Source: Nageia nagi (lineage: Eukaryota; Pinophyta). Taken from it: a stretch of DNA of 64,000 nucleotides. The notes under the pieces are model-generated. The model ran no database searches. It saw only the letters and a list, made by a program, of their open reading frames with translations, and had not been told where the DNA came from. The translations under genes and the position numbers were made by a program. The stretch spans positions 81,778,001 to 81,842,000 of the forward strand of contig JBITNC010000001.1 in assembly GCA_050084985.1 (NCBI GenBank), given 5' to 3'. Positions 1 to 10,779 of the stretch are shown one piece after another (position 1 is the first letter of the stretch; each line of letters begins with the position of its first letter).

Positions 1-34
1 TTTATCTTAGATATTTTACCTTGTTAAAAATCCT

Positions 35-148
35 TACAAAGTGTTTGGGGGTTATGTAAATACAAAGTGTCCGGGGGTTATGTAATTACAAAGTGTTTGG
101 GAGTTGTGTAAATACAAAGTGTCCAAGGGTTGTGTAAATATAGGTACA
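35..148 (+). repeat. Short tandem repeat in left LTR (about 28 bp x 4)
   Basis: Four consecutive imperfect copies share the core 'acaaagtgt' followed by 'gggttatgtaa' or 'gggttgtgtaaa'. The right LTR carries the same array at about 12052-12184, so the repeat was part of the element before insertion. Confidence 0.75.
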
Positions 149-735
149 AGATATCAAACAAAGCCCACCAATTTTGAGCAATGATGTAATAATTTTTGGT
201 GAAAATTAGTGGGTCTCAGAACAAGCAATGGTAGGTGAATATTCACAAAGATATCAAATAGAGCCCATCAAATTTGAGTGATGATGTCATAGTTTTTGAC
301 AAAAATCAATGGGTCTCAAAACATATTATGATAGGTGAAGATTCACAAAGATATCAAATAGATACCACCAATTTTGAGTTATGATATCATAGTTTTTGGC
401 AAAAATCAGTGGGTCCTAGAATAGGTAATGGTGAGTGAAGATTCACAAAGATACAAAATAGATCCCACCAATTTTGAGTGATGATGTCATAGTTTTTGAT
501 GAAAATTAATGGGTCCTAGAATAGGTAATGGTGGGTGAAGATTCACAAAGATATCAAATAGATCCCATTAACTTTGAGTGATGACATCATAGTTTTTGGT
601 GAAAATTAGCGAGTCCCAGAATAGGCAATGGTAGGTGAAGATTCACAAAATACCAAATAGAACCCATCAATTTTGAGCAATGATTTCATAGTTTTTGAAA
701 AAAATAAATGGGTTTGTAAAGAGAAAGACCATAAA
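147..735 (+). repeat. 100-bp tandem repeat in left LTR (6 copies)
   Basis: Six copies with a period very close to 100 bp. Each contains 'gatatcaaa', 'ttttgagtgatga', a near-palindromic core ('atgatgtcat' or 'atgacatcat' in the better copies), 'agtttttggc' and 'gtgaagattcac'. The cores lie near 181, 281, 381, 481, 581 and 681. The right LTR has five copies (12191-12660). Confidence 0.85.
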
Positions 736-1825
736 TAAAGCTTAGAAAAAGGAAATGAGATCCAACAAATTGAGGTAAGAGTAATGGATAAGAAGTAACA
801 CCCAGGTCCACTTGATCTTGAGTGTTTGACTCTTGGGGTCCTGTTAATGTGTTAACTCTAACTCATTTCTACATAACAATGGTAGTTTCTTCTTGAAGTA
901 AGTTGATATATTATTCACAAATCCCCATTACTCTATTCATTCACAACTATAGTATGGATAATCAATAGTCGTAGAGAAGTAGATAGCTATCGATAGAGCA
1001 TAGTGCTAGATCATACCTATCAAATCATAGATAAGTACTCATTCAATCAGCTACAATGCCATTTTCAATCAACTATAAGGCCAAAGAAGGAGCAATCAGT
1101 GACATGTTAGAAGTATTATGGCTCTTTGGGCATGACTATTCAAAAATTACAAATTCTTATATAGTCATGTTGTTGGTACTTGTTCACTATGTCATCTAGC
1201 ATAGTCGTAGCATTTACTATGAATAGTTTTCTATGCTAGCTGCATTCAAGATATGTAATTATGTATATTAATGAGATACAACCACCCAATAATGGAGAAA
1301 AATGTATAAAAGGTAGATTTTTATAAATTAAAAAGGTATAATATTTTAACAAATTTTTCCAAGCTTGTAAGATGCTTTCACATATGATAATACAAATAGA
1401 TAATGCTTTGCACTCCTACAACAAGTGGCTATTTATTGCTTTTGTGAATGTTATATGTGAGATGTTTTCTTAAAATTATGATTGTGTATTGTGATTATGA
1501 GACCCCAAGGGTAAGATATCTTGCTATTATTTATCCTGGCTATGGATTGCTACCTATGCTACAATGCTTGGGTTGTATATTTCTTGTTTTAGTTTTACTT
1601 CAATTCTTTATCTCTTTCTTGTAACTATTTACCTTTCTATCACTTTTTTGTTACTTTAAAACTTCATAATAGATAAGAACTAACCTATAATATGAATATT
1701 GAGTACAAAACCAACATGATCGCATTCCCAACACATTCTACTCTCTCAAGGAACCTACTATTGTGGGCAATGTAGAACACGACCAGACCAAACCTCTTGA
1801 GGTTACACTATATCAATCAATAGTA

Positions 1826-2356
1826 GAAAGTTCTATTTTTGGCATGCTTGATGGGACATAAACTAAATTCCATATTTATCAAGCATATATAGGCTTGATA
1901 TCTATATTTTGTGGGTTATAAATTAAATCCTTTAAATATTATAAGGTTCTTTTAACTTTATTGGTGACTTTGCTATCAACCAATTAACATTTTGAACCCT
2001 AGCAAGTTCCATTTTTGGCATGCTCAATGGGAGATGAACTAAATTCCATATTTAATAGGCATATATAGGACTAATAGTCATTTTTTATGGGCTATCAATT
2101 ACATATTTCAAATATTATAAGGTTTTTTTAACCATATTGGTGACTCTGCTATCAACCAGTCAACATTTTAAACCCTAAAAAGTTCCATTTTTGGCATGCC
2201 TAGTGGGACATTAACTAAATTCCATATTTAAGGGCATAGATAGGCTTGATAACCATGTTTTTTGGGATATAAATTACTTCCTTCAAATATTATAATGCTC
2301 TTTTAACCATATTGGTGACTCTACTATCAACCAATTAACATTTTGAACCCTAGCAC
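1826..2356 (+). repeat. Leader tandem repeat of element A (about 172 bp x 3)
   Basis: Directly after the left LTR there are three copies of a unit running 'agttccatttttggcatgc' ... 'aactaaattccatattta' ... 'ttggtgactctgctatcaa' ... 'acattttgaaccctag'. They start near 1829, 2008 and 2178. The segment just inside the LTR is where the tRNA primer-binding site should be; 'tttttggcatgc...gtgggac' in each unit could be that site, so it may be present three times. The assignment of primer tRNA is not resolved. Confidence 0.75.
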
Positions 2357-2559
2357 CTCCACAACGTAGACTTACTAGAAGTAGTGCCATAAATTCTCTT
2401 AAATAGCTTAGATTCCAAGAGTTGTTAATTCTTCATAGGAGGACCAAATGAAAGACCTTTTAGATTGTATCCTTTATAGTCCCCTTAAGGGTAATCCTAC
2501 TATTAGCATTATTTGATTCAACCTTAGAGAATCTTTCACCTCCTACCTTTACTCCAAAT

Positions 2560-3625
2560 ATGGCTTAGCCAACAAACTTTCTTTCTTGGAATAATGGTCA
2601 TCCTTTGGTTGTTGCTGCTATTTTCCTTGCTATATATCAAGCAGCTTTTAAAGTTATACATAAGTATGATGGATCTAACAAAATACCATATGAACATTAT
2701 CAAGATGTATCTTTTTTGGCTTCAAGCTTTGATATCACTGATAAAACTATGATGATTAGATTATTATCACACTCTTTTGAAGTCAAAGTAGTTAAATGGT
2801 TCAGAACTCTCACCCCCCAATTTATAAATTCATGGGGAGAGTTATGTTATGCTTTAATTAAAATATTTATTATAGATGGAGATGATAGCATGTTTCTTAG
2901 TCTTATAGCATGTATCAAAAGACATCCTCATGAGTCCATTAATGATTTCAATATAAAATTTGAGAGAACATGGAAATCTATACTGGTAAGGATTAGACCA
3001 ACAAGTGCATAAGCTTTGGTGTATTATAGGAAGACCTTTCTCCCAAGCCTTAATATGCTTACTATTAAGTTAGGAGATAGCTTCTCAAATGTTTACCAAA
3101 TACCAAAAACTTCTAAGCATACTTTGGTATCCTCTGGAAAGATGTAGCCTAAAACCATTATGCCCTTGTTTCTTAATTTACCTCCTAAATAAGATCTATA
3201 AATTGCTCATCCTAGAGTTTTAGCCTTACCACCTCCTCCCAAACCTATTGTTCAAAATTAGTTACCAGCATTACCTACTCTTACATTCACTAGTACTAGT
3301 ACTAATCTTAAATCTCAAGAAGAGGAAAGAATAAGCTAATTGGAGGTAACTATCAAAAATCTCACCAACAAGCTCACTTTGTAAGAAAGGTATAATCAAG
3401 GTTTTAATTATAAAATATATGATAATCAATACCAACCTAGATTCCATCCTAAGGTGAACCAGCCAAAATAGTCAAACATTTCCAAAATAATTGAGAATGC
3501 TATCATGACTAGTTTTGTAGAAAGTGTTGCTCTAAGCATTATGGAATCGTGTTCACCATGCTCAGCTACTTATTTTCCATATTCATATGTGATTTATCAA
3601 CATCAATGACTATGTTTGATGCATT
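2560..3625 (+). pseudogene. gag (capsid/nucleocapsid) remnant of element A
   Basis: The best open part is 2605-3012. It encodes the retrotransposon gag fold, with 'VVKWFRTLTPQFINSWGEL' and a following stretch with 'HESINDFNIKF', the usual W...L...I...F pattern of Ty3 gag. The same frame continues after stops near 3010, 3150, 3190, 3258, 3336, 3380 and 3470 through a Pro-rich linker ('LPPPPKP') and a short coiled stretch. It ends in a knuckle-like 'CSPCSATYFPY' at about 3548-3585 that has lost its His/Cys spacing. Nearly all the stops are TAG or TAA in places suited to glutamine. No longer able to make a full protein. Confidence 0.8.
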
Positions 3626-3639
3626 AAAGATACCAAGTC

Positions 3640-4090
3640 AATTACATCTTTTGCAAGAAGCTTTGAAATTAAGAAATAATAAGAAGAGGGTAAATGAAAT
3701 AAATTCTATATTTACAATATCTAATGATGTCCCTCTAGTTCCATTAGGTATAAGAATACCTCCACCATTCTATTTATCCCTAAGATTAGAAGGTTGGGTA
3801 GTGAATAATTGTATGATAGATACCAAAGCTATGATAAGTATAATCCCTAAAGTTGTTGCAAATGAAATAAAATTGTATATTACAAGATGTATTTATGGTG
3901 TCATATAATTAGATTCTTCCTCTATAGATGTTTTTGGTAGTGTTAAAGGATTCCCTGTAACTTTAAATGCTTTACCTGATATTTGTGTTATTCAAGATAT
4001 CATTGTGGTAGATCTTCCACCTTTGTTTGGAATATGTCTTTCTAGAGAATTTACTACTAAATTGGAGGGTAATTAGCTTTAGACTATACT
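3640..4090 (+). pseudogene. Aspartic protease remnant of element A
   Basis: The frame around 3760-3870 contains 'VNNCMIDTKAMISIIP', matching the retroviral-type protease active site (hydrophobic-hydrophobic-D-T/S-G-A followed by S-x-x-P). The Gly after D-T is replaced by Lys, so it would be inactive. A TAG/TAA stop follows at 3907; the frame continues as a hydrophobic stretch ('LPPLFGICLSREFTTKLEG') to about 4070, typical of the protease-to-pol linker in plant Ty3 elements. It lies between gag and the archaeal-type RNase H domain. Confidence 0.7.
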
Positions 4091-4364
4091 CATTTTTTAC
4101 TTCCCTTCTAAGACAAACAAGTAAAAATTCTAAATGAGGGCACTAAAAGTGTTCATCTTAAGAAGATCACAAAAAAAAAACTCTATGAATGGTCCTCAAC
4201 TTGTGGAAATATTTTAAAAGGACACACTTAGAGAATCACTACTGATAACTAAATTATTTTTAGAAAATAATTTAAATTATCAAGCCATAGATGCTAGCAT
4301 GGGTAATTATTATTTATATGAAGATACTTAGTCAATCTTAGTCATAGCTAAAAAAGAACATGAG

Positions 4365-4845
4365 ATATGGATAATGTACTTTGATGAATCTAGATGTAAG
4401 CATGGATGTGTAGCTAGAGTTGTATTCAAGTCTCTAGAAAGACATATGAAAATATTCTCCTTCATATTCACATGGATTTGTACAAATAATGTTGCTGAAT
4501 ATGAAGCCCTCTATTTAGGGTTATCAGAAGCAATTAGTATAGGTATTCGATGCCTAATTATCCATGGTGATTTAGAATTGGTTATAAAGTAGGTTAGAAA
4601 CCAGATTAGTGCAAAACATAATTATCTAGATACTTACAAGAATAGAGTTTGGGATTTATTGGATTCATTCTTGGCTATCAATTTTATATCTATTCTTAGA
4701 AGGTACAACCAAATAGTTAATGCACTTACTAGGAAAGGGGCTCAATATAATCCTATCCATTATAAAAGAAGAGCTCTTGAAGTCAAAGTTCACTATAGGC
4801 CTTTAGGAGCTCTTGGATCACACTTTTGGTATTTAAGAATTGTTT
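4365..4845 (+). pseudogene. Archaeal-type RNase H domain (aRNH), placed before RT
   Basis: The frame 4374-4592 begins 'MYFDESRCKHGCVA', has 'NNVAEYEALYLGLSEAIS' and then 'LIIHGDLELVIK'. After one TAG it continues at 4659-4847 with 'RRYNQIVNALTRKG'. These are the catalytic D (YFD), E (AEYEAL) and D (HGD) of the type I RNase H that plant Tat-lineage elements acquired as a second domain, plus its typical C-terminal N-x-x-N/A-L-x segment. The family normally has Gly after YFD. In known Tat elements this domain sits between the Ty3 RNase H and integrase; here it lies between protease and RT. The catalytic residues remain but the frame is broken. Confidence 0.75.
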
Positions 4846-5089
4846 AATTATTTTCAAGAATTATATGTTATTCAACTAAGAAATAGTATTATACCAAAAG
4901 GACTACTCTCTTTTGAAAGACTATTTGATTCAGAAGATGTTCAAAAGACTAAATTTTTGGCCATCTAGAAGGAGAATTGTGTTAAGCTAGAAATAGAACT
5001 TGGTAAATATATCAAATTTAGTTTAGATTAAGAAATATTTATTATGTATCAAATTTATCATAAGTTTTCCAAAGTAATTTCCTGTACTT

Positions 5090-5990
5090 ATGATGATCTT
5101 AAGATATATGATAAGAGTGTCATCCAACACACAATTGAGCTTTAACCAAATGCCAAACCATATAGGTGAAAATAAAGACTAGTCAACCCAAAAATAGAGC
5201 AAGCTATAAAACAAGAATTGATCAAGCTACTTGATTCAAAAATTATTTATCCTAGCAAGTACTCTTCTTGGGTTGCAAATCTAGTTCCTATTAGAAAGAA
5301 AAGTGGAGAAATCAGACTATGTGTTGATTTCAAAAATTTGAATCAAGTATCTCTTAAAGATAATTATCCTCTCCCGCCTATGGAGTATATTCTGCATACA
5401 ATAGTTAGAGCTTGCTATTTTTCAATGATTCATAGTTTTTTAGGATTTAACCAAATCTAGGTGAAAGATGAGGATCAATACAAAATTGCATTTACAAAAA
5501 AATGGGGGACATTTTCCTTTCAAAGAATGCCTTTTGGTCTTTCTAATGCAAGAGCTACTTTTCAAAGAGCAAGGGATCATGCATTTGGTGAACTAATAAA
5601 TAAGATTATACTGGTCTATCTGGATGATATCATAATGTTCTCTAGAAGTAGAAAGGATCATCGGATCATCTAAAATAAATTTTTGAAAGATGCATAAAAT
5701 TTGACATTTCAATAAATCCAAAAAAATAAGTTTTTATGGTTAATCAAGGAAAATTACTTGGACACATTATTTCAAAGGAGGGATTAGCAATGGATCTATA
5801 TAGAGTAAAATCTATTGAAGCATTGCCTCTCCCTTCCAACAAGAGAGACTTGTAATCATTCCTTGGTTAGATTAATTTTATTAGAAAATTTATTAATGAT
5901 TTTTCAGAAATTATCTCTCCAATCACTTCAATGCTAAAAAAAGATGTTGTATTATCTTGTTCAAGTGAAGCAAAAATAGCCTTTCATCAT
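5090..5990 (+). pseudogene. Reverse transcriptase remnant of element A
   Basis: Clear Ty3/Gypsy RT. In order: 'PYR' and 'VNPKIEQAIKQELIKLLDS' at about 5155-5235, 'NLVPIRKKSGEIRLCVDFKN' (5278-5340), 'NYPLPPMEYIL', 'FSMIHSFLGFNQI', then after a TAG (5458-5460) 'YKIAFTKKWGTFSFQRMPFG' and the catalytic 'ILVYLDDIIMFSR' (YLDD, about 5608-5646). The thumb region continues past several stops to 'SFLGQINFIRKF'-like sequence at about 5850-5890. The stop at 5458 replaces the Gln of the conserved F-x-Q-I-Q motif. YLDD is intact but the domain cannot be translated in one piece. Confidence 0.93.
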
Positions 5991-6335
5991 GTATGCATAT
6001 GGAGTAGATAGGAGCATTGTTTTAATTCTAGCATAGAAAGATGATAACAAAGAGGAACATCCCATTACCTTTCATAGCCAAACACTGCATCAACACTAAC
6101 AAAGGTACTCATTTATTGAAAAGCAAGTGTTTTCCATAATGAAGATACTTCAAGCATTATGTCTCCCACAATAAAATCCTTGCATTTACTATCCATCCAG
6201 ATGTAAGAAATTATATTATACAAGGAGATATAGGTGAAGGAAAAGCTGATTGAATTACTAAAATAATGGAATATGATATAAAAATTAAGCCAACCAAGCT
6301 GATCAGAGATAGAGCTTTCTATGAAAATATAGCTT
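5991..6335 (+). pseudogene. Ty3-type RNase H remnant of element A
   Basis: Immediately after the RT thumb, the frame reads (through stops) 'KDDNKEEHPITFHSQTL' then 'RYSFIEKQVFSIMK' and an 'EYDIKIKPTKLIR' segment at about 6268-6305. This is the usual Ty3 RNase H layout: H-P-I/V-x-F/Y-x-S, the E-K-E-x-L/F helix, and the region just before the connection. The N-terminal catalytic Asp region and the 'G-D/N-x-x-A-D-x-L-S' end are badly decayed ('GKADWITK'-like at 6240-6260). It is the element's native RNase H, separate from the domain at 4365-4845. Confidence 0.6.
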
Positions 6336-6439
6336 AAGATTCACATATGATTGTTGTTATAAAGGATGAACAACAACTCAATGAAGAAATTGATTGGATT
6401 AAGTAAATTACTTTTTACTTTCAAACTAGTAAATGTCCT

Positions 6440-7620
6440 CAAGTTGTAGACAAATTTCAAAAGAGATTCAAGTTGCATGCCTTCAAGTTTATGATGATAG
6501 GTGATCAACTATATAGAAAAAATTTTGATCAAATCTTATTAATATGTGTAACTCATGATGAATCCCAAAGAATATTACATGAATTTCATTATGGATTCTC
6601 TACCAGGCATTACAGTGGACTAACTATAGTACCAAAAGTATTACAAGTTGGATATTATTGGCCCACTATATTTCAATATTACCTGAGAGTGTGATAAATG
6701 CAATAGATTTGTGAGAAAGAGAATACAAGCTACCATGCCTCTTAAACCTATGGTAGTTGAGAAACCCTTCCAAAAATGGGGTATGGACTTCATTGGTATA
6801 GGTAAGCCATAAGTTCATTTTGATTGCAACAAACTACTTCACTAGATGGTCAAAAGTTATGCTGTGTAAGAATGCAAATCAAGAAGCAGTGATAGAAATG
6901 ATTAAGAGAATAATCACTCACTTTGGAATCCCAAAGATTGTTGTCTTAGATAATAATTTAGCATTTATTAGAGGTAACTTATCAATATTTGTTGTTGAAT
7001 ATGGGATATACTAGTTATTCTCTTCAAATTATTACTTACAAGGTAATGGGTTGGTTGAATCAACTAATAAGAACTTAACCTTGATCATCAAAAGAATAAT
7101 TAAAGGGAATTCTAGACAATAGCACACACAATTGGACTTTGCATTATATTTAGATAGAATCAATATTAAATTAGCAATCAAGACATCCCCATATGCACTA
7201 GTATATGGTAAAAGACCTATGTTACCTATACATATTGAGTTATCGGTATTGAGAGTCCTACAAGAAATGGAGGAACATAACTTTGAGCCACTACAATCTA
7301 GGTATAATCAGCTCTTGAAATTGGAGGAAGATCAGAACAAAGTTTATGAGTCATTTTAACATTGTCAGCATATTACCAAGAAATGGTTTAATAAAAAAAA
7401 GTCTTCTTTGGTGAAGTTTCAACCAAGTGACATAGTCCTCAACTCGGATGAGGAAAGAGCAAAGCTTGAAAGACACCAAAAATTTGATTCTCTTTGGAGC
7501 GAGCCTTATATCATCACTCAAGCCATGCAAAGTAATGCATTTGCAAGACATCATTAGGTCCTAGGAATTACCTATTCCTATTAATTGGATCTATATAAAA
7601 CATTATCAAGCAATAAAGTG
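6440..7620 (+). pseudogene. Integrase remnant of element A
   Basis: The zinc-binding region at 6473-6720 has 'HDESQRILHEFHYGFSTRHY' with its H...H pair and then 'CDKCNRF' after a TGA. 'KWGMDFIGIG' (6776-6805) is the start of the catalytic core. 'LIATNYFTRWSKV' (6817-6855) and 'HFGIPKIVVLDNNLAF' (6919-6966) carry the core Asp residues; the usual D-N-G-x-x-F has become D-N-N-L-A-F. 'GNGLVESTNK' (7042-7071) carries the core Glu. The C-terminal domain follows at 7132-7560 with 'KTSPYALVYGKRPMLPI' and 'FDSLWSEPYIITQAM'. No chromodomain is visible. Several TAG stops break the frame (for example after NSRQ, where Trp is expected). Confidence 0.88.
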
Positions 7621-8145
7621 ATTTTGTAACACCCACCACATGTTGTAAAGTGTAGACACTTAAAAAAATATTATTATTATATCTTCTAGGCATAATTACC
7701 AAAAAGTAGGTAGCCGTTAATGCTTAGTATTAAATCAACATAATCTAGAGCTAATTCTAGTGCATTGTTTGATCGTTGAATAAATAGGGAAGCATTTAAG
7801 GAAAGATTTCCTTGGATTCCATAAACTATCGCATGGGTTCCACAAATTAAGTCGAGCACACTCTGAGTCGACTCATCCAATTTATGCTAGCTCAATCCAT
7901 ACAATGCATGGATCTTGACATCCTCAACATTAATTACCATTAATAGAGGCCTCATAAACCTTGGATGAATAAAACTCCCGCATACCCTCTAACTCAACAC
8001 AGCCATTTTCGAGCATATGAGTTTCCAAAGCATTTAGAGCTTATAGATTCTAGAGCTAAATAGAGTGAGAAGACATAGAGTTGCGGAGCTTACACAAAGT
8101 GATTATGATCTCAAATACAAACTAAAGGTTCTAAAAAGATTGTTG
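7621..8145. other. Spacer between integrase and extra reading frame
   Basis: No coding signal that I can recognise. It begins with 'tgtaacacccaccac', and could hold the splice or start signals for the downstream frame, but nothing shows this. Confidence 0.4.
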
Positions 8146-8146
8146 A

Positions 8147-9205
8147 CACTATGGCAACTTCCCAATCTTCATCTATAGCTAAAATAGAGCAAGTCAATAC
8201 TAACCTAATAACCATGCAAGAAGAGTATCTAGAGAATGCTCCAGGAGTAAACTAGATTGAAATGGGAGTGATGAATCACATTGATACATGGAGAGTCAAC
8301 CCCAATTGCATTCTTTTGCAACACATGACACTTGAAGTTGCCAAAAAAGCAAAATCAATAGCACATTCAAAGAATGATGTTGTGATTGACTAGGGCCTAG
8401 CCTATTATGTGCCCTATGAATCATTTACTTACCTTGACTTATTGTATTTAATGGTACATAAACATAACTAGCATGGTTATCAGATAGGAATGTTCAAGAA
8501 CCTAGAGGAGGGAGATGAGTTTGAAGCAATACTAGACTACTCCTCTAACTCTATTGTCCAAGCATTTATTTTCCTAGCTGATTAGACTTTCCATGTAAAA
8601 AAATAAATTGATTTAAAAAGAGAGAAGAATGACTTCTATGCTAACAAAGAAGAAATGATAAATTAGATTAGCAAAAGATATCAAGATCACAGAGTGAAGC
8701 AACTATGCACAAGCTATGAGATAGCCCTATTTGAAAGGAAAATGAATAGAGAAGTGTTGTAGGCACTGGTAGTTATTCTAGGAAAGAAAACCCAAATTGA
8801 AGCAGATGAAGCCATGGTACATATGGCTTATAATATCATAGAGGCTCATGTCTGCTATGACTTTTCAACTTTCATTGCTAATGAGATAGAGAGATGTATG
8901 TTTAAAATTGAAAAATTAAACTTTAGATATTCTTCATATATTTGGTGGCTCTTGGCCCATCAAAATCTTGACAAACTTATAGAGGTGAGGTTGCCAGTTT
9001 AGCTAGTAGATCCTAAAGCTAGACGAATGCCAATTGACTTGATTGTTCTAGTTTTGAGTAAGTTGCATGGATTGTACAATGAGTTCATGAGTAAATTCTA
9101 TGCTACAATAGTGCAAATTTTGATCGAAATACTCCCTAGTATACTGCATAAAAATACAATGTGGGAGCTACTGGAGGAAACAAAGTCATTGACTAGTACT
9201 TCCTA
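8147..9205 (+). pseudogene. Extra frame of element A, N-terminal part (unknown function)
   Basis: A single + frame from ATG 8147 runs about 1050 bases, interrupted only by about eight TAG/TAA codons and keeping protein-like composition throughout. It starts 'MATSQSSSIAKIEQVNTN', is rich in charged residues, and includes the unbroken piece 8814-9002 with 'ETHV/EAHVCYDFSTF'-like and 'FRYSSYIWWLLAHQN' sequence. It lies downstream of integrase, where most Ty3 elements have only the PPT and LTR. I do not recognise a domain. It is not gag, pol or a typical envelope (no signal peptide or transmembrane segment seen). Decay at Gln codons matches that in gag-pol, so it was probably a coding region of the same element. 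Confidence 0.55.
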
Positions 9206-10500
9206 AAAGATTGCACTATGATAATGAGGTATGGGTATTTTGAAAACCCCTTTTTCTTACCCAAGTATGTTACCCCTCAATTGTATTCAATAGATATGGA
9301 AAGGCAAATTTGTGCCATTGAGACCAAATATGGGTCTAGGGGTAGTTTTAAATCTATTATAGATATATCAACTTCTACTAAAAATTTCACTTTTTTAGAA
9401 GTAGGTTGTAAAGATAGCATAACAGAATTCCTTATATAGAATTTCAAATTAGATATGGAAAACATTCCATGCATGTATGACCCTTCAAGAGAAATGAATA
9501 AAGTAATAAGGTCAAGTAAGGAGCATCCAGCCTTTACCCATGAGCATAGACCTCATGTGGAATATTTTGTAAATAAAACTGAGTAAGAACCAGAAATGTA
9601 CCCTGATTAGGAGTTCACACCTCTAAACAAGGCTTGGATGGCCCTTGAGGGAATAAAAAAATACAAGAACTAGGAAAATAAGAGGCAAGATTTTGCCCTC
9701 AACCCAAAAATACTTGCATAGTTAACATGTTTTGGGTGGGGTCCCAATAAAATCCATTCTTTTACAAAATTTAGATTTGAGTATACAATAAAGATCCATC
9801 ACATCAAGATTGAATTATTTAAAAAATTCAAAAATTACAAGTTTTGGGAGGTTGAATATGTTAAAGACCCTTTTTCAAAATTAGGCCAACCTCTTCCTCC
9901 AAATTTTTAAAGAAAATTTGTCACAGGGGTGAGGTGACCATATATTGGACAACCATCTAGCTCAATAGAGCTTGTAAAGAAGGAAGAACAAAATCCCTTA
10001 GATACTACCACCACTTTTTGAGAGTCTTCTCCAAAAAAGAGAACCGCACCACTCAGCCATGATCACAAAGGATTACGCCTCCACCTCCAAAAATCATAGA
10101 AGAAACTATAGAGGTTGTGGAAAAAGAGGTAAAAAAATTTGATATAGAGGAATTACAAGAGCCTCAATATGTAAACATTGGTGTCCCATTGGTGTCCAAT
10201 AAGAAGTATTAGCACAATAAGAAACCCTAGAAAAGGAATGCATGTAATTTCAATAATGTGAGGGGAATGTACTTGGAGATAGTAGATCTGCAACAGCTAC
10301 ACCTGAAGGTGGATCAGGAAATGATGATGATGATGATGATGAATCTAGAAGGAAAAGAGACTCCAACCCAATGGATAAAAATGATGATGATGATAAGATC
10401 ATGAAGGAGGTAGAGAAAGAGATACAAATTCAAGATCTTACACCTCCCAAGTAATTAGAATCCACATAATAGGTCATGGCATCTACCTCAGGTGAAATTA
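9206..10500 (+). pseudogene. Extra frame of element A, middle part (unknown)
   Basis: After a frame change near 9205, a protein-like frame runs with pieces 'ENPFFLPKYVTPQLYSIDM' and 'EFTPLNKAWMALEGIKKY', then 'CFGWGPNKIHSFTKF' at about 9727-9772 and 'FKKFKNYKFWEVEYVKDPF' at about 9820-9880. A low-complexity acidic stretch encoded by (gat)n follows at 10320-10400. Stops are again mostly TAG/TAA. No family recognised. It appears to continue the frame at 8147-9205 as one large accessory protein of the element. Confidence 0.45.
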
Positions 10501-10779
10501 CTTCTTCCCATTCTTTAATTTCTATAGCCTCCTAGGAGGAGATTAAATTCATTTTTTCTACCCAAATTGTAAAGCCCATTTATTGGACAACTTTTGTTAA
10601 TAAAACTCATGTGCTCCCTAAGCAACAATCAAGAATTTTGAGTAAAGTGATAGAAATGGGAGATCTTAAAGTAGCATAGATGTCTTTCAAAGAAGGACAC
10701 TTGGATACTGCTCCCATAGTAATAATTGATTTAAATATACAAAGTGTGATAATTGACCAATTCAAATTCCTTGTAAATA

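Larger units (their letters stand above)
1..1822 (+). repeat. Left LTR of element A (5' end cut off)
   Basis: This segment matches 12018-13762, starting with 'cttagatattttrccttg' and ending near 'gaggttacactata' plus a short AT-rich stretch (about 1805-1822 against 13740-13762). Similarity stops after about 1822 on the left and 13762 on the right, which sets the inner LTR edge. The LTR contains two sets of tandem repeats (35-148 and 147-735). A TATA-like 'gtataaaagg' at about 1303-1312 is a possible promoter element; the corresponding right-LTR site reads 'gtataaatgg'. Confidence 0.85.

Noticed and set aside
35-735. CRISPR-like array of regularly spaced repeats
   Set aside because: Units are contiguous tandem repeats inside an LTR, repeated in the partner LTR, with no unique spacers; the genome is a plant's.
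7351-7880. Minus-strand open frames (7351-7554, 7686-7880)
   Set aside because: They lie opposite the integrase C-terminus and its spacer. They show no motif and are antisense shadows.
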